DNA from: Pseudomonadota bacterium
GTDB lineage: Bacteria > Myxococcota_A > UBA796 > GCA-2862545
Assembly (NCBI GenBank): GCA_947505245.1
Contig: CANNIZ010000039.1
Location: forward strand, 1-42,565
Length of the DNA: 42,565 bases
Direction of reading: 5' to 3'
The notes below the pieces were generated by a model. The model saw only the letters and a program-made list of their open reading frames with translations, was not told where the DNA came from and ran no database searches. Shown piece after piece: positions 26,672-35,217 of this stretch (its first letter is position 1; each line of letters opens with the position of its first letter). The position numbers were made by a program, and so were the translations under genes.

Positions 26672-27772
26672 ATGTGGTCGTTGCTGCTCGCTCACGCACT
26701 CGCAGGGGAGGTCTCCCCAACGGACAGCGCCCCGCTCGGCGACGGCCTCGACGTCGCGACGCCGCCGCGGGTCTCCGAGGCAGAGATCGAGGAGGAGATC
26801 GAGCGCATCGTCGTGATCGCCGACCCGTTCGCGCGCTGGGATGGGACGCGCTGGTTCATCAAGACCGAGATCGGGCTGCCCTACAGCCTCGCGTTCTACG
26901 CCGATCAGAACTGGGACTTCGAGACCAGCGCGTTCCAGATCCGCACGATCCTCGCGTGCGACAAGGACATGAAGCTGTCCAAGCAGAAGCTGCAGGTGCA
27001 CTGCACCATCGAAGACTTCGCGATCCAGGCGACGGACGCCTCGGATATGAAGACCAAGCTCGAGCAGCAGGCCATCGAGAAACGCGTCGCGAAGCGCGTC
27101 GCAGCCGGCAAGCCCGCGCTCACGGAAGCGAAGGAGGTCCGCCGGGCGCACATCCAGGCGATCCTCGACGAGATCGACACCAAGCTCACCGGCGCGTCCC
27201 TGCAGTTGCAGGTGTCGTCGATGGGGCGCGTGACGAACATCGACCTCGAGGGCGTCGCGAAAGAAAGCGAGCGCGAGGCGGCGATGTTCGCCACCCTGCG
27301 CGCCGTACTCACGCGCGTGATCGTGGGGTTCGACATGAAGCTCCAGAACCACGACTTCCTCGAGCAGGGCTTCTGGGTCGAGTACTCGAGCGCGCTGATG
27401 TCGATCCCGTCCCCAAACGAGACGTCCATGGGCAGCAGCATGCTCATCCATCGGCTATCGCGCGTCGACGGCAACCTGATCGCCGAGAGCCGCGGAAAGG
27501 GTTTGATCAGCATCTACGAAAACAACACCTTCACGACCAGCTTCGCGGGCGTCGCCGTGTACGACGAGGACTCCGCCTACATGACTGAGCGGGTGTGGGT
27601 CCTCAAGGGCATGCCGACGGCAAACTCATGGATGGACCTTCCTTACTGGCACGCCGGCCGAATCCTCCAGCTCGATCCCGACCAGAAGCCGTCCGTCGGA
27701 CCGACCCAGCTCGTCCATCTTCCATGTTGTCCGCTGGAAGGAATGTCGCCTTGGAAGCCGATCGAAGAGTAG
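26672..27772 (+). CDS. Exported protein of unknown function
   Basis: 366 residues from the ATG at 26672 with GGAGG four bases upstream. The N-terminus MWSLLLAHALAG is a short hydrophobic stretch that may be a signal peptide, without a basic n-region. The body alternates beta-rich and helical segments (RWFIKTEIGLPYSLAFYADQ, LSKQKLQVHCTIEDFAIQA, ASLQLQVSSMGRVTNIDL), with a central charged helix (about 120-165). I see no catalytic signature and do not recognise the family. It is divergent from ybiT. Confidence 0.75.
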   Translation: MWSLLLAHALAGEVSPTDSAPLGDGLDVATPPRVSEAEIEEEIERIVVIADPFARWDGTRWFIKTEIGLPYSLAFYADQNWDFETSAFQIRTILACDKDMKLSKQKLQVHCTIEDFAIQATDASDMKTKLEQQAIEKRVAKRVAAGKPALTEAKEVRRAHIQAILDEIDTKLTGASLQLQVSSMGRVTNIDLEGVAKESEREAAMFATLRAVLTRVIVGFDMKLQNHDFLEQGFWVEYSSALMSIPSPNETSMGSSMLIHRLSRVDGNLIAESRGKGLISIYENNTFTTSFAGVAVYDEDSAYMTERVWVLKGMPTANSWMDLPYWHAGRILQLDPDQKPSVGPTQLVHLPCCPLEGMSPWKPIEE

Positions 27773-27839
27773 TGCGTCGCCGCGACGCACCCGCGTCGAC
27801 TTGCCAGCTGCAACAGAACGTGACATAGGGGCCCCGCTC

Positions 27840-27916
27840 GGCGCACGGACCCACAGGGACTGCGTCGCCGTCTGCCAGACGCGGCCAAAGCCGCGCCAAA
27901 CGGGGTGCGAATCCCC
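27840..27916 (+). other. Structured leader with consecutive hairpins, upstream of the Ig-like lipoprotein
   Basis: Three adjacent stems are visible: CGTCT/AGACG (27869-27881), CGCGGC/GCCGCG around a CAAA loop (27880-27895), and GGGG/CCCC around TGCGAAT (27902-27916). GCGTC at 27862-27866 could instead pair with GACGC at 27878-27882, giving an alternative fold. It follows a weak promoter-like pair (TTGCCA at 27801, CATAGG at 27824) and ends 26 bases before the ATG at 27943 (AGAGGA at 27928). This could be a cis-regulatory RNA or simply a stabilising 5' leader. I cannot match it to a known riboswitch class. Confidence 0.35.
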
Positions 27917-27942
27917 AAATCGTACCAAGAGGAAATACGCCT

Positions 27943-28530
27943 ATGATGACCGTTGTACTCGCTCTTCTCGTCGCTTGCGGCGGCCCCGTCCCCACCACGA
28001 TCACGTTCGCCGGCGAGCAGGCCGCTGTCCACACGATGGACCCGGTCGCCGTCCAGGCCGCCGTCGTCAACGACGCCGAGGGCAAGGCCCTCGCCGCGCA
28101 GCCCGCCGTGACGTGGACCGTCACGCCCGAGACCGTCGCCAAGCTCGACGGCACCAACATCGTCCCCGTCGGCAACGGCGAGGCCATCATCACCGCCGCC
28201 TCGGGCGACATCAAGGCCGAGTACAAGCTCGCCGTCGCCCTCCCCGACGCCGTCGAGATCGGTGGCTACGTCCCCGGTGACGTGTTCCCCGTCGGCAGCG
28301 TCAAGCAGCTGACCGGCATGGTCAAGTCCGGTGGCGCCGAGCTCAAGGACATCCCCGTCAAGTGGACGAGCGACGCTCCTGCCGTCACGATCGACGACAA
28401 GGGCATGGCCACGGCCGCTGTCGAAGGCCCCGCGAACATCACGGCCACGGCCGGCGCGGCCACCGCCACGCTCCTGATCACGGTCGCCCCGGCGGCTCCG
28501 GCCACGGCGGACGCCGCGGCTCCTCTGTAA
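27943..28530 (+). CDS. Small lipoprotein with Ig-like (BIG2-type) domains
   Basis: 195 residues. MMTVVLALLVACGG gives a short lipoprotein signal with lipobox LLVAC; the second ATG at 27946 is an equally possible start. Two beta-sandwich units follow (about 20-95 and 100-178), with the BIG2-like pattern VTWTVTPETVAKLDGTNIVP and VKWTSDAPAVTIDDKGMATA, then an Ala/Pro tail. Codons are almost uniformly C-ending (GCC, GTC, ATC, AAG), more so than in the neighbours, which suggests high expression. With its own leader and a strong terminator it looks monocistronic. A surface-abundant structural role is inferred. Confidence 0.82.
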   Translation: MMTVVLALLVACGGPVPTTITFAGEQAAVHTMDPVAVQAAVVNDAEGKALAAQPAVTWTVTPETVAKLDGTNIVPVGNGEAIITAASGDIKAEYKLAVALPDAVEIGGYVPGDVFPVGSVKQLTGMVKSGGAELKDIPVKWTSDAPAVTIDDKGMATAAVEGPANITATAGAATATLLITVAPAAPATADAAAPL

Positions 28531-28540
28531 GACGCACACC

Positions 28541-28600
28541 AGCGGGGCCTTCCCGCTGTTTGCAAAAGAAAAGGTCGGCCTCGTGCCGGCCTTTTTTTTT
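28541..28600 (+). terminator. Tandem hairpins ending in a strong rho-independent terminator
   Basis: A first stem AGCGGG/CCCGCT (28541-28557) is followed by GGTCGGC/GTCGGCC-type pairing at 28573-28591 (7 bp, five-base loop) and nine T (28592-28600). It separates the lipoprotein gene from the pdh operon, whose first start is 83 bases further on. The rest of this 152-base gap holds nothing else I can assign. Confidence 0.9.
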
Positions 28601-28682
28601 GCCCGGTGAACGGCCGCCGCCGAAGGGGCGCGCTTGCGGATGGCCCCCTCGCCGCGCTAGCAGGAAACCCCCTGGAGGGTGA

Positions 28683-29659
28683 ATGGGCGATCCGTCGCCG
28701 TCGCGCGAGCAGCTCCTCGAATGGTACCGGCAGATGTACCTGATCCGCCGCTTCGAAGAGGTCGCAGCCAAGGCCTATACGCAGCGGAAGATCATGGGCT
28801 TCTGCCACCTGTACATCGGCCAGGAGGCGGTCGCCGTGGGTGTATCCGCCGCCCTTCGCGCCACCGACGTCGTCGTCGGCGGGTACCGAATCCACGGGCA
28901 GATCATGGCCCGCGGCGTGTCCCCGCGCGCGATCATGGCCGAATTGTTCGGCAAGGACCCGGGCGTCTGCCGCGGCGTCGGCGGCTCCATGCACATGGCG
29001 AGCCAGGAGCACGCGTTCTGGGGCGGCTACGGCATCGTCGGTGGGCACATCCCGCTCGCCGTCGGCGCGGCGTTCAAGAACAAGTACCTGAAAGACGGCG
29101 GCGCTTCGCTCGTGTACTTCGGCGACGGCGCCTCGAACCAGGGCGCGTTCTTCGAGGCGATGGCGCTCGCGGAGCTCTGGAAGCTGCCGTGTGTGTTCCT
29201 GCTCGAGAACAACTACTACGCGATGGGAACCAGCATCGAGCGGCAGTCGGCGATCACCGACCTCGCCCGGCGCGCGGACGGCGTGGGGATGAAGCACTGG
29301 CAGTGCGGCGGCTTCGACGTCGCCGAGGTGTACGACAACGTCGCAAAGGCGGCCGAACACGCACGCAGCGGCCAGGGCCCCGTGCTGCTCGAGGTCCTCT
29401 GCTACCGCTACCGCGGCCACTCGATGTCGGACCCCGCCAAATACCGCAAGTCCGGCGAATTGGACGAGAAGAAGAAGCACGACTGCCTGCTGTTGTGCGA
29501 GGACCACCTGACGCCCCACGGCGTCGGTGAGGCCGATCTCGCCAAGGTCCGCGAAGCCGTGGACGCCGTCGTGCAAGACGCCTACGAGTTCGCGGACGCC
29601 GCCGCCGAGGCGGATCCAGCGCTCCTGTACGACTTTGTGCTGCACGGAGGAACTTCGTA

Positions 29660-29660
<1 letters not shown>
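28683..29660 (+). CDS. pdhA: Pyruvate dehydrogenase E1 component, alpha subunit
   Basis: 325 residues. With PdhB it decarboxylates pyruvate using thiamine diphosphate and transfers the acetyl group to lipoyl-E2. The ThDP motif runs from GDG (147-149, YFGDGASNQG) to NN (176-177, LLENNYYAMG). The conserved FCHLYIGQEAVAVG and CRGVGGSMHM and the phosphorylation-loop-like YRYRGHSMSDPAKYR are intact. Length and order match the heterotetrameric E1 of Gram-positives, mitochondria and many alphaproteobacteria rather than the single-chain AceE. GGAGGG precedes the start. The stop overlaps the pdhB ATG by one base. Confidence 0.97.
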
Positions 29661-30682
<1,022 letters not shown>

Positions 30683-32038
30683 ATGGCTAAGTTCTACGAG
30701 ATGCCCGCTGTCTCGCCCACGATGGAGACAGGAACCATCGTCGCGTGGCGCATCGCCGAGGGCGCTCCGTTCGCGCCGCAGTCCGTGATCGCCGAGGTCG
30801 GCACCGACAAAGCGAACATGGAAGCCGAGATCTTCGACAAGGGCGTGATGCTCAAGCACCTCGTCGCCGTGGGTGATGAGGTCCCGCCCGGGTTCCCGAT
30901 AGCGATCATCGGGGACGCCCTCGGTGAAGACGTGAGCGCGCTCGTCGCGCAGTTCGCGACGATGTCTCCGAAGAAGGCGGCGCCCGCACCGAAGGCCGAC
31001 GAGGCTCTTGCGCCCGCAGCCCAAGCCGCACCGGCAGCCCAAGCCGCGCCCGCAGCCCAAGCCGCGCCCGCCCCCAAGGTCGCCGAACCCGCCCCGAGCC
31101 TTGACCGCACCTGGCGCGGGAAGGTGCTGCGGACCGACGTGCTCGAGCCCCACCAGGACCTGCGGTACCGCTCCGCGTCCGCCGCCGTTCCCGCCAAAGG
31201 CGGGCGCATCGTCGCGTCACCCCTCGCGAAGTCCGTAGCGGCCGCGCTCGGCGTCAACCTCGCCACGGTGACCGGCACGGGCCCCGCTGGCCGCATCGTG
31301 CAGGCCGACGTCGAGAAGGCCTCCGGAAGCGCCGTTCGCACCCCCAAGGTGGCGCGCCAGGACGAGGTGCTCAAGCTCACGCAGATGCGCAAGACGATCG
31401 CCAAGCGCCTGCTCGCCAGCCACCAGGACATCCCAACGTTCTTCCTCACCGTCACGTACGACATGACGGCGTTCGTCGGCTTCCGCGAGCAGCTCAAGAA
31501 GCACCTGCCAGACGTGAAGGTCAGCCACAACGACGTGTTCATCGCGTGTGTCGCCCGCGCCCTGCGCGAGTACCCGAAGGCCAACGCGGCCTGGGGCGAA
31601 GGCGTGATCACGCGGTTCGGCCGCGTCGACATCGGCGTCGCGGTCGCGATCGAGGACGGTCTGATCACCCCGGTCCTGCGCAACGCTGATCAGCTCCGGT
31701 TCGACGAGATCGGCGCGCAGATCCGCGAACTGGCCGGACGGGCGCGGTCGCAGAAGCTCAAGCCCGAAGAATTCACGGGCTCGACGTTCACGATCAGCAA
31801 CCTCGGCATGTACGACATCGAGCAGTTCACCGCGATCATCAACCCGCCCGAGGCCGCGATCCTCGCGGTGGGCAGCATCGCCGAGGTCCCGGTCGCCAAG
31901 GACGGCAACGTGACGAGCGGCTGGCGGATGAAGGTCACGATGACGTGTGATCACCGCGTGATCGACGGCGCGACCGGCGCGGCCTTCCTTCAGGTGCTCC
32001 GGCGCTACGTCGAAGCCCCGATGCTGTTGCTCATGTGA
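30683..32038 (+). CDS. pdhC: Pyruvate dehydrogenase E2, dihydrolipoamide acetyltransferase
   Basis: 451 residues. One N-terminal lipoyl domain with the lipoylated lysine Lys43 (GTDKANMEAE), an Ala/Pro/Gln swinging linker (98-140), a peripheral subunit-binding domain (about 176-212, VASPLAKSVAAALGV ... GTGPAGRIVQADV) and a catalytic acyltransferase domain with His424 and Asp428 in DHRVIDG. A single lipoyl domain and the E1 alpha/beta context fit the standard complex. The 3' end is followed seven bases later by the ATPase of an unrelated two-gene cassette, where lpd would be expected. Confidence 0.97.
   Translation: MAKFYEMPAVSPTMETGTIVAWRIAEGAPFAPQSVIAEVGTDKANMEAEIFDKGVMLKHLVAVGDEVPPGFPIAIIGDALGEDVSALVAQFATMSPKKAAPAPKADEALAPAAQAAPAAQAAPAAQAAPAPKVAEPAPSLDRTWRGKVLRTDVLEPHQDLRYRSASAAVPAKGGRIVASPLAKSVAAALGVNLATVTGTGPAGRIVQADVEKASGSAVRTPKVARQDEVLKLTQMRKTIAKRLLASHQDIPTFFLTVTYDMTAFVGFREQLKKHLPDVKVSHNDVFIACVARALREYPKANAAWGEGVITRFGRVDIGVAVAIEDGLITPVLRNADQLRFDEIGAQIRELAGRARSQKLKPEEFTGSTFTISNLGMYDIEQFTAIINPPEAAILAVGSIAEVPVAKDGNVTSGWRMKVTMTCDHRVIDGATGAAFLQVLRRYVEAPMLLLM
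31016..31069 (+). repeat. Three 18-base tandem repeats in the pdhC linker
   Basis: GCAGCCCAAGCCGCGCCC is repeated at 31016, 31034 and 31052; the first copy differs by two bases. They encode A-A-Q-A-A-P units of the flexible linker between the lipoyl and subunit-binding domains. Length variation by slippage would alter the linker without a frameshift. Confidence 0.9.
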
Positions 32039-32045
32039 GGACAGC

Positions 32046-33275
32046 GTGATCAGCCGCCTCTCGATCACCAATGTCGGTCCGGCGCAGAGCGTCGCGCTGA
32101 ACTTCGGCTCCCGAATGAGCGTCGTGACTGGCGACAACGGTGTCGGAAAGACCTTCCTCGTCGATTGCGCCTGGTTCCTCCTGACCGGAGGGTGGCCAGG
32201 GGTCAAAGGGCTCCCCCGAGACGCGCGCGTCAGCTCGACAATCGGAGGCGTCGTCGAAGACCGTGAAGTCGACGCCAACTTCGAACTCGACGATTGGACG
32301 CACGTCCCGTCGTCGACCTCACCCGTCGTCTACGTTCGCGTTGATGGCGGGGTGTCGATGTTCGACCCGCTGAAGGGCCAGGGTCGCACGCAGCGGACCC
32401 CCGAGGGTACCCAGACGCTGGTGGAGACGTTAGACCTCGACGCCCGACAGCTCTATGACGGCATCCGAGACGAGTCTGGGTACATCGTGTGCCGGGGCCT
32501 GATCGACGATCTGCTGCTATGGCAACTCGGCAAACACCCCGCGTTCGAGGCCTTGAGTCGCGTCCTTGTGGTGTTGTCCTCGCCCGACGACCCCATCAAG
32601 CTCGGCCCGCCAAAGCGCCTCTGGGCACGAGACGTCCGCGAAGTGCCGACGATCGTGACCAGCACCGGCACCGTGCCGATCACGGTCGCATCAGCGGGTG
32701 CGCGACGAGTCCTCGGACTCGCCTACGCGCTCGTGTGGACCTGGTTCGAGCATCGCGTGGTGGCGGACGTGCGCGGCGTGACAGCGTCGCCGAGCCTCGT
32801 TGTGCTGTTCGACGAGGTGGAGGCGCACCTCCATCCCGCCTGGCAACGCGCCCTCGTCCCGGCGTTGCTGGCCGCGGTTCGCGAGCTCGGTTCAGGCGGA
32901 GATGTACAGCTCCTCGCCACGACACACTCGCCGCTGGTGTTGGCCTCGCTGGAGCCAATTTTCGACGGCACGCGCGATCGATTGTTTCATGTCGACGTCG
33001 AGAACGGCGCTGCCAACCTCAAAGAGGTACCGTGGGTCAACCACGGAGACGCCTCAAACTGGCTCACCTCGGACGTCTTTGGACTTGCACAGGCGCGATC
33101 CATCGAAGCGCAGCGGGCGATCGAAGCGGCTGAAGCGTTCATGGCCGGCCGAACCGTCGATCTCCCGCCAGACCTCGCCAGCCGCGACACGATCCACGCC
33201 GAACTCGTGCGTGTTCTCGGCTCGCTCGACCCGTTCTGGCCGCGGTGGATCGTGACGGCGCGGTCCGTCAGATGA
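32046..33275 (+). CDS. ABC/AAA-type ATPase of a Septu-like (PtuA-like) cassette
   Basis: 409 residues from GTG 32046, with GAGG five bases upstream. It is a RecF/SMC-like ATPase of the AAA_21/OLD N-terminal type: Walker A GDNGVGKT (Lys35) close to the N-terminus (LSITNVGPAQSVALNF), an ABC-signature equivalent SAGARR (216-221), Walker B LVVLFDEVEAHLHP (Asp256, Glu257) and the H-loop TTHSPLVL (His294). No TOPRIM or nuclease domain is fused, so it is not an OLD/GajA nuclease. It overlaps the HNH gene by four bases. An ATPase plus HNH pair is the architecture of the Septu defence system (PtuA/PtuB). It contains a TTA codon (32430) and has lower GC than the pdh genes, which hints at acquisition. 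Confidence 0.85.
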   Translation: MISRLSITNVGPAQSVALNFGSRMSVVTGDNGVGKTFLVDCAWFLLTGGWPGVKGLPRDARVSSTIGGVVEDREVDANFELDDWTHVPSSTSPVVYVRVDGGVSMFDPLKGQGRTQRTPEGTQTLVETLDLDARQLYDGIRDESGYIVCRGLIDDLLLWQLGKHPAFEALSRVLVVLSSPDDPIKLGPPKRLWARDVREVPTIVTSTGTVPITVASAGARRVLGLAYALVWTWFEHRVVADVRGVTASPSLVVLFDEVEAHLHPAWQRALVPALLAAVRELGSGGDVQLLATTHSPLVLASLEPIFDGTRDRLFHVDVENGAANLKEVPWVNHGDASNWLTSDVFGLAQARSIEAQRAIEAAEAFMAGRTVDLPPDLASRDTIHAELVRVLGSLDPFWPRWIVTARSVR

Positions 33276-33832
33276 TCCCGGTCGCGCGCGTCCCTGAGCC
33301 CGGCGGCTGGCCCCGCGTCGAAGAGCGTGGCAACGCCTGGCTTGCCGCACACCCCGACCGCGATCCGCACGACAAGCCGATCTGGCGCGAACACGTGGAA
33401 GCCCTTGCCCGGGGCTTCGGGTACCGCTGCGGCTGGCTCGCGATGCACGCGTTTCACGGCCAGGTCGACCACCTCGTGCCAATCGCAACGAGTCGAAACC
33501 GCGCATACGAATGGGCAAACCTTCGATACGCAGACCCGTGGATCAACAGCAAGAAGCGCCAGTTCGAGGTTCTCGACCCCTACGAGGTCGGTGATGACTG
33601 GTTCGAGTTGGTCTGGCCCAGCCTCGAACTGCGCATGACCTCCGCGGTGCCGATCGATCGTCGCGAAGTCGCGGCCCGTACCCTACGTTTGCTCGGCTTG
33701 GACCACGAAGAAGAGGTCATCCGGTACCGCCAGAGCTGGCTGGACAGCTACCGAAACGGCGCGCCGATCGAAGTCGTCCGAGACTGGGCGCCGCTGGTCG
33801 CGCGCGCGATTGAACGCAACAAGGAGACCTGA
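33272..33832 (+). CDS. HNH-family nuclease of a Septu-like (PtuB-like) cassette
   Basis: 186 residues from the ATG at 33272, which overlaps the ATPase stop (ATGA). The core is VDHLVPIA (Asp66-His67), EWANLRYADPWINSKKR (Asn83, Asn92), the beta-beta-alpha metal layout of HNH nucleases. The FEVLDPYEVGDDWFELVW segment after it is a feature I associate with HNH proteins encoded beside such ATPases. The CxxC pairs of many HNH enzymes are missing (only Cys53 near the core), so it would rely on a metal-free scaffold. Target DNA or RNA is unknown. The stop overlaps the lpd ATG by one base, and the lpd ribosome binding site AAGGAG lies inside the last codons. Confidence 0.82.
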   Translation: MIPVARVPEPGGWPRVEERGNAWLAAHPDRDPHDKPIWREHVEALARGFGYRCGWLAMHAFHGQVDHLVPIATSRNRAYEWANLRYADPWINSKKRQFEVLDPYEVGDDWFELVWPSLELRMTSAVPIDRREVAARTLRLLGLDHEEEVIRYRQSWLDSYRNGAPIEVVRDWAPLVARAIERNKET

Positions 33833-35217
33833 TGCCCGAACATTTCGACGTCCTGGTGATCGGCGCCGGCCCCGGCGGCTACCCCGCCGCGATCCGCGCC
33901 GCCCAGCTCGGGCTCAAGACCGCGTGTATCGAGCGCGAGAAGCCCGGCGGGGTGTGCCTGAACTGGGGCTGCATCCCGAGCAAGGCGCTGCTCAAGACCG
34001 CCGAATTGGCGATGTCGCTCAGGCACGCCGACGACCTCGGTCTGACCGTTGGCCCCATCGAGATCGACTACCCGAAGGTGATCGGCCGCTCGCGAAAGGT
34101 CGCGGAGAAGTTCGAGAAGGGCGTCCGCGGCCTGTTCAAGAAGTACGGCGTGACGCTGCTCGAGGGCACCGCCACGATCACCGCGCCCGGCAAGGTCGCG
34201 GTGCAGTCGAGCACGGGCAAGGTCGAGTACCTCGCAAAACACGTCATCATCGCGACAGGCGCGCGCGCGCGCACGTTCCCGGGCATGGTACCCGACGGCG
34301 AGCGCGTGCTTACGTACCGCGAGGCGATCGTCCGCACCGAGAAGCCCGCGTCCGTCACGGTCCTCGGGGCAGGAGCGATCGGGCTCGAGTTCGCGTACTT
34401 CTGGAACGCGATGGGCGTCGACGTCACGGTGCTCGAAGGCGCCGACGAGATCGTGCCCGTTGAGGACCGCGAGATCGGCGCCGCGCTTCGCCGCGAGCTC
34501 GGCAAGCAGGGCATCAAGATCACGATCGGCAAGAAGGTGGCGTCGTGCAAACGGGACGGTGACAAGGCCGTGACCACGCTCGAAGACGGCACCGTGTTCA
34601 CGTCGGATCTGGCGCTCATCGCGGTCGGCATCGCCGCCAACGTCGAAGGCCTGGGGCTCGAGGCGCTCGGCGTCGTGCTCGAACGTGGCCGGATCAAGAT
34701 CGACACGTCCCACCGCACCAACGTGCCCGGCATCTACGCGATCGGCGACGTCTGCGGCAGCGGGCCCGCCCTCGCCCACGTCGCCACGCGCCAGGCGCAC
34801 ATCTGCGTCGAGCGCATCGCCGGGCAGCACGTGCCCGACCTCGACTACAGCGCCGTCCCCGGCTGCACGTACTGTCAGCCCTCGGTCGCTTCCGTCGGCG
34901 CCACGGAAGAAGCGCTCAAGAAGGCCGGCACCCCCTACAAGGTCGGCAAGTTCCCGTTCATCGCGAACGGCAAGGCCGTCGGCGCCGGCCACCCCGAGGG
35001 CTTCGTCAAGGTGCTGATCGACCCGAAGTACGGCGCAATCCTCGGGGCCCACGTGATCGGCGCCGAAGCCGCCGAGATGATCGCCGACTTCGTGATGGCG
35101 CGGTCGGCCGAGGTCACCGCCGAACACTTCATTCACACGATCCACGCCCACCCCACCAACGGCGAGGCCATGATGGAGGCCGTGGCGCAGGCCCTGGGCG
35201 TGTCCGTACACCTGTGA
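33832..35217 (+). CDS. lpd: Dihydrolipoamide dehydrogenase (E3)
   Basis: 461 residues. Reoxidises dihydrolipoyl-E2 with FAD and NAD+. It has the FAD motif GAGPGGYPAAIRAAQLG (11-27), redox-active Cys42/Cys47 in GGVCLNWGCIPSK, an NAD motif (VTVLGAGAIGLEFAYFWNAM), the FAD motif YAIGDVCG, and the C-terminal catalytic His-Glu pair in HTIHAHPTNGEAMMEA. Intact. AAGGAG (33821-33826) five bases before the ATG lies within the HNH gene, so translation is coupled to the cassette unless an internal promoter exists; I see none. Confidence 0.97.
   Translation: MPEHFDVLVIGAGPGGYPAAIRAAQLGLKTACIEREKPGGVCLNWGCIPSKALLKTAELAMSLRHADDLGLTVGPIEIDYPKVIGRSRKVAEKFEKGVRGLFKKYGVTLLEGTATITAPGKVAVQSSTGKVEYLAKHVIIATGARARTFPGMVPDGERVLTYREAIVRTEKPASVTVLGAGAIGLEFAYFWNAMGVDVTVLEGADEIVPVEDREIGAALRRELGKQGIKITIGKKVASCKRDGDKAVTTLEDGTVFTSDLALIAVGIAANVEGLGLEALGVVLERGRIKIDTSHRTNVPGIYAIGDVCGSGPALAHVATRQAHICVERIAGQHVPDLDYSAVPGCTYCQPSVASVGATEEALKKAGTPYKVGKFPFIANGKAVGAGHPEGFVKVLIDPKYGAILGAHVIGAEAAEMIADFVMARSAEVTAEHFIHTIHAHPTNGEAMMEAVAQALGVSVHL

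Noticed and set aside
27902..27923. A tRNA-like T-arm (GGGG-TGCGAAT-CCCC) followed by a CCA-like ending
   Set aside because: No matching 5' acceptor strand (ACGATTT) or anticodon arm lies upstream, and the T-loop lacks the invariant T at position 55. Kept only as part of an unassigned structured leader.
32046..33275. OLD/GajA-type nuclease (Gabija-like) identity for the ATPase
   Set aside because: The protein ends soon after the ATPase core and has no TOPRIM motif, and the partner is an HNH protein rather than a UvrD-like helicase.
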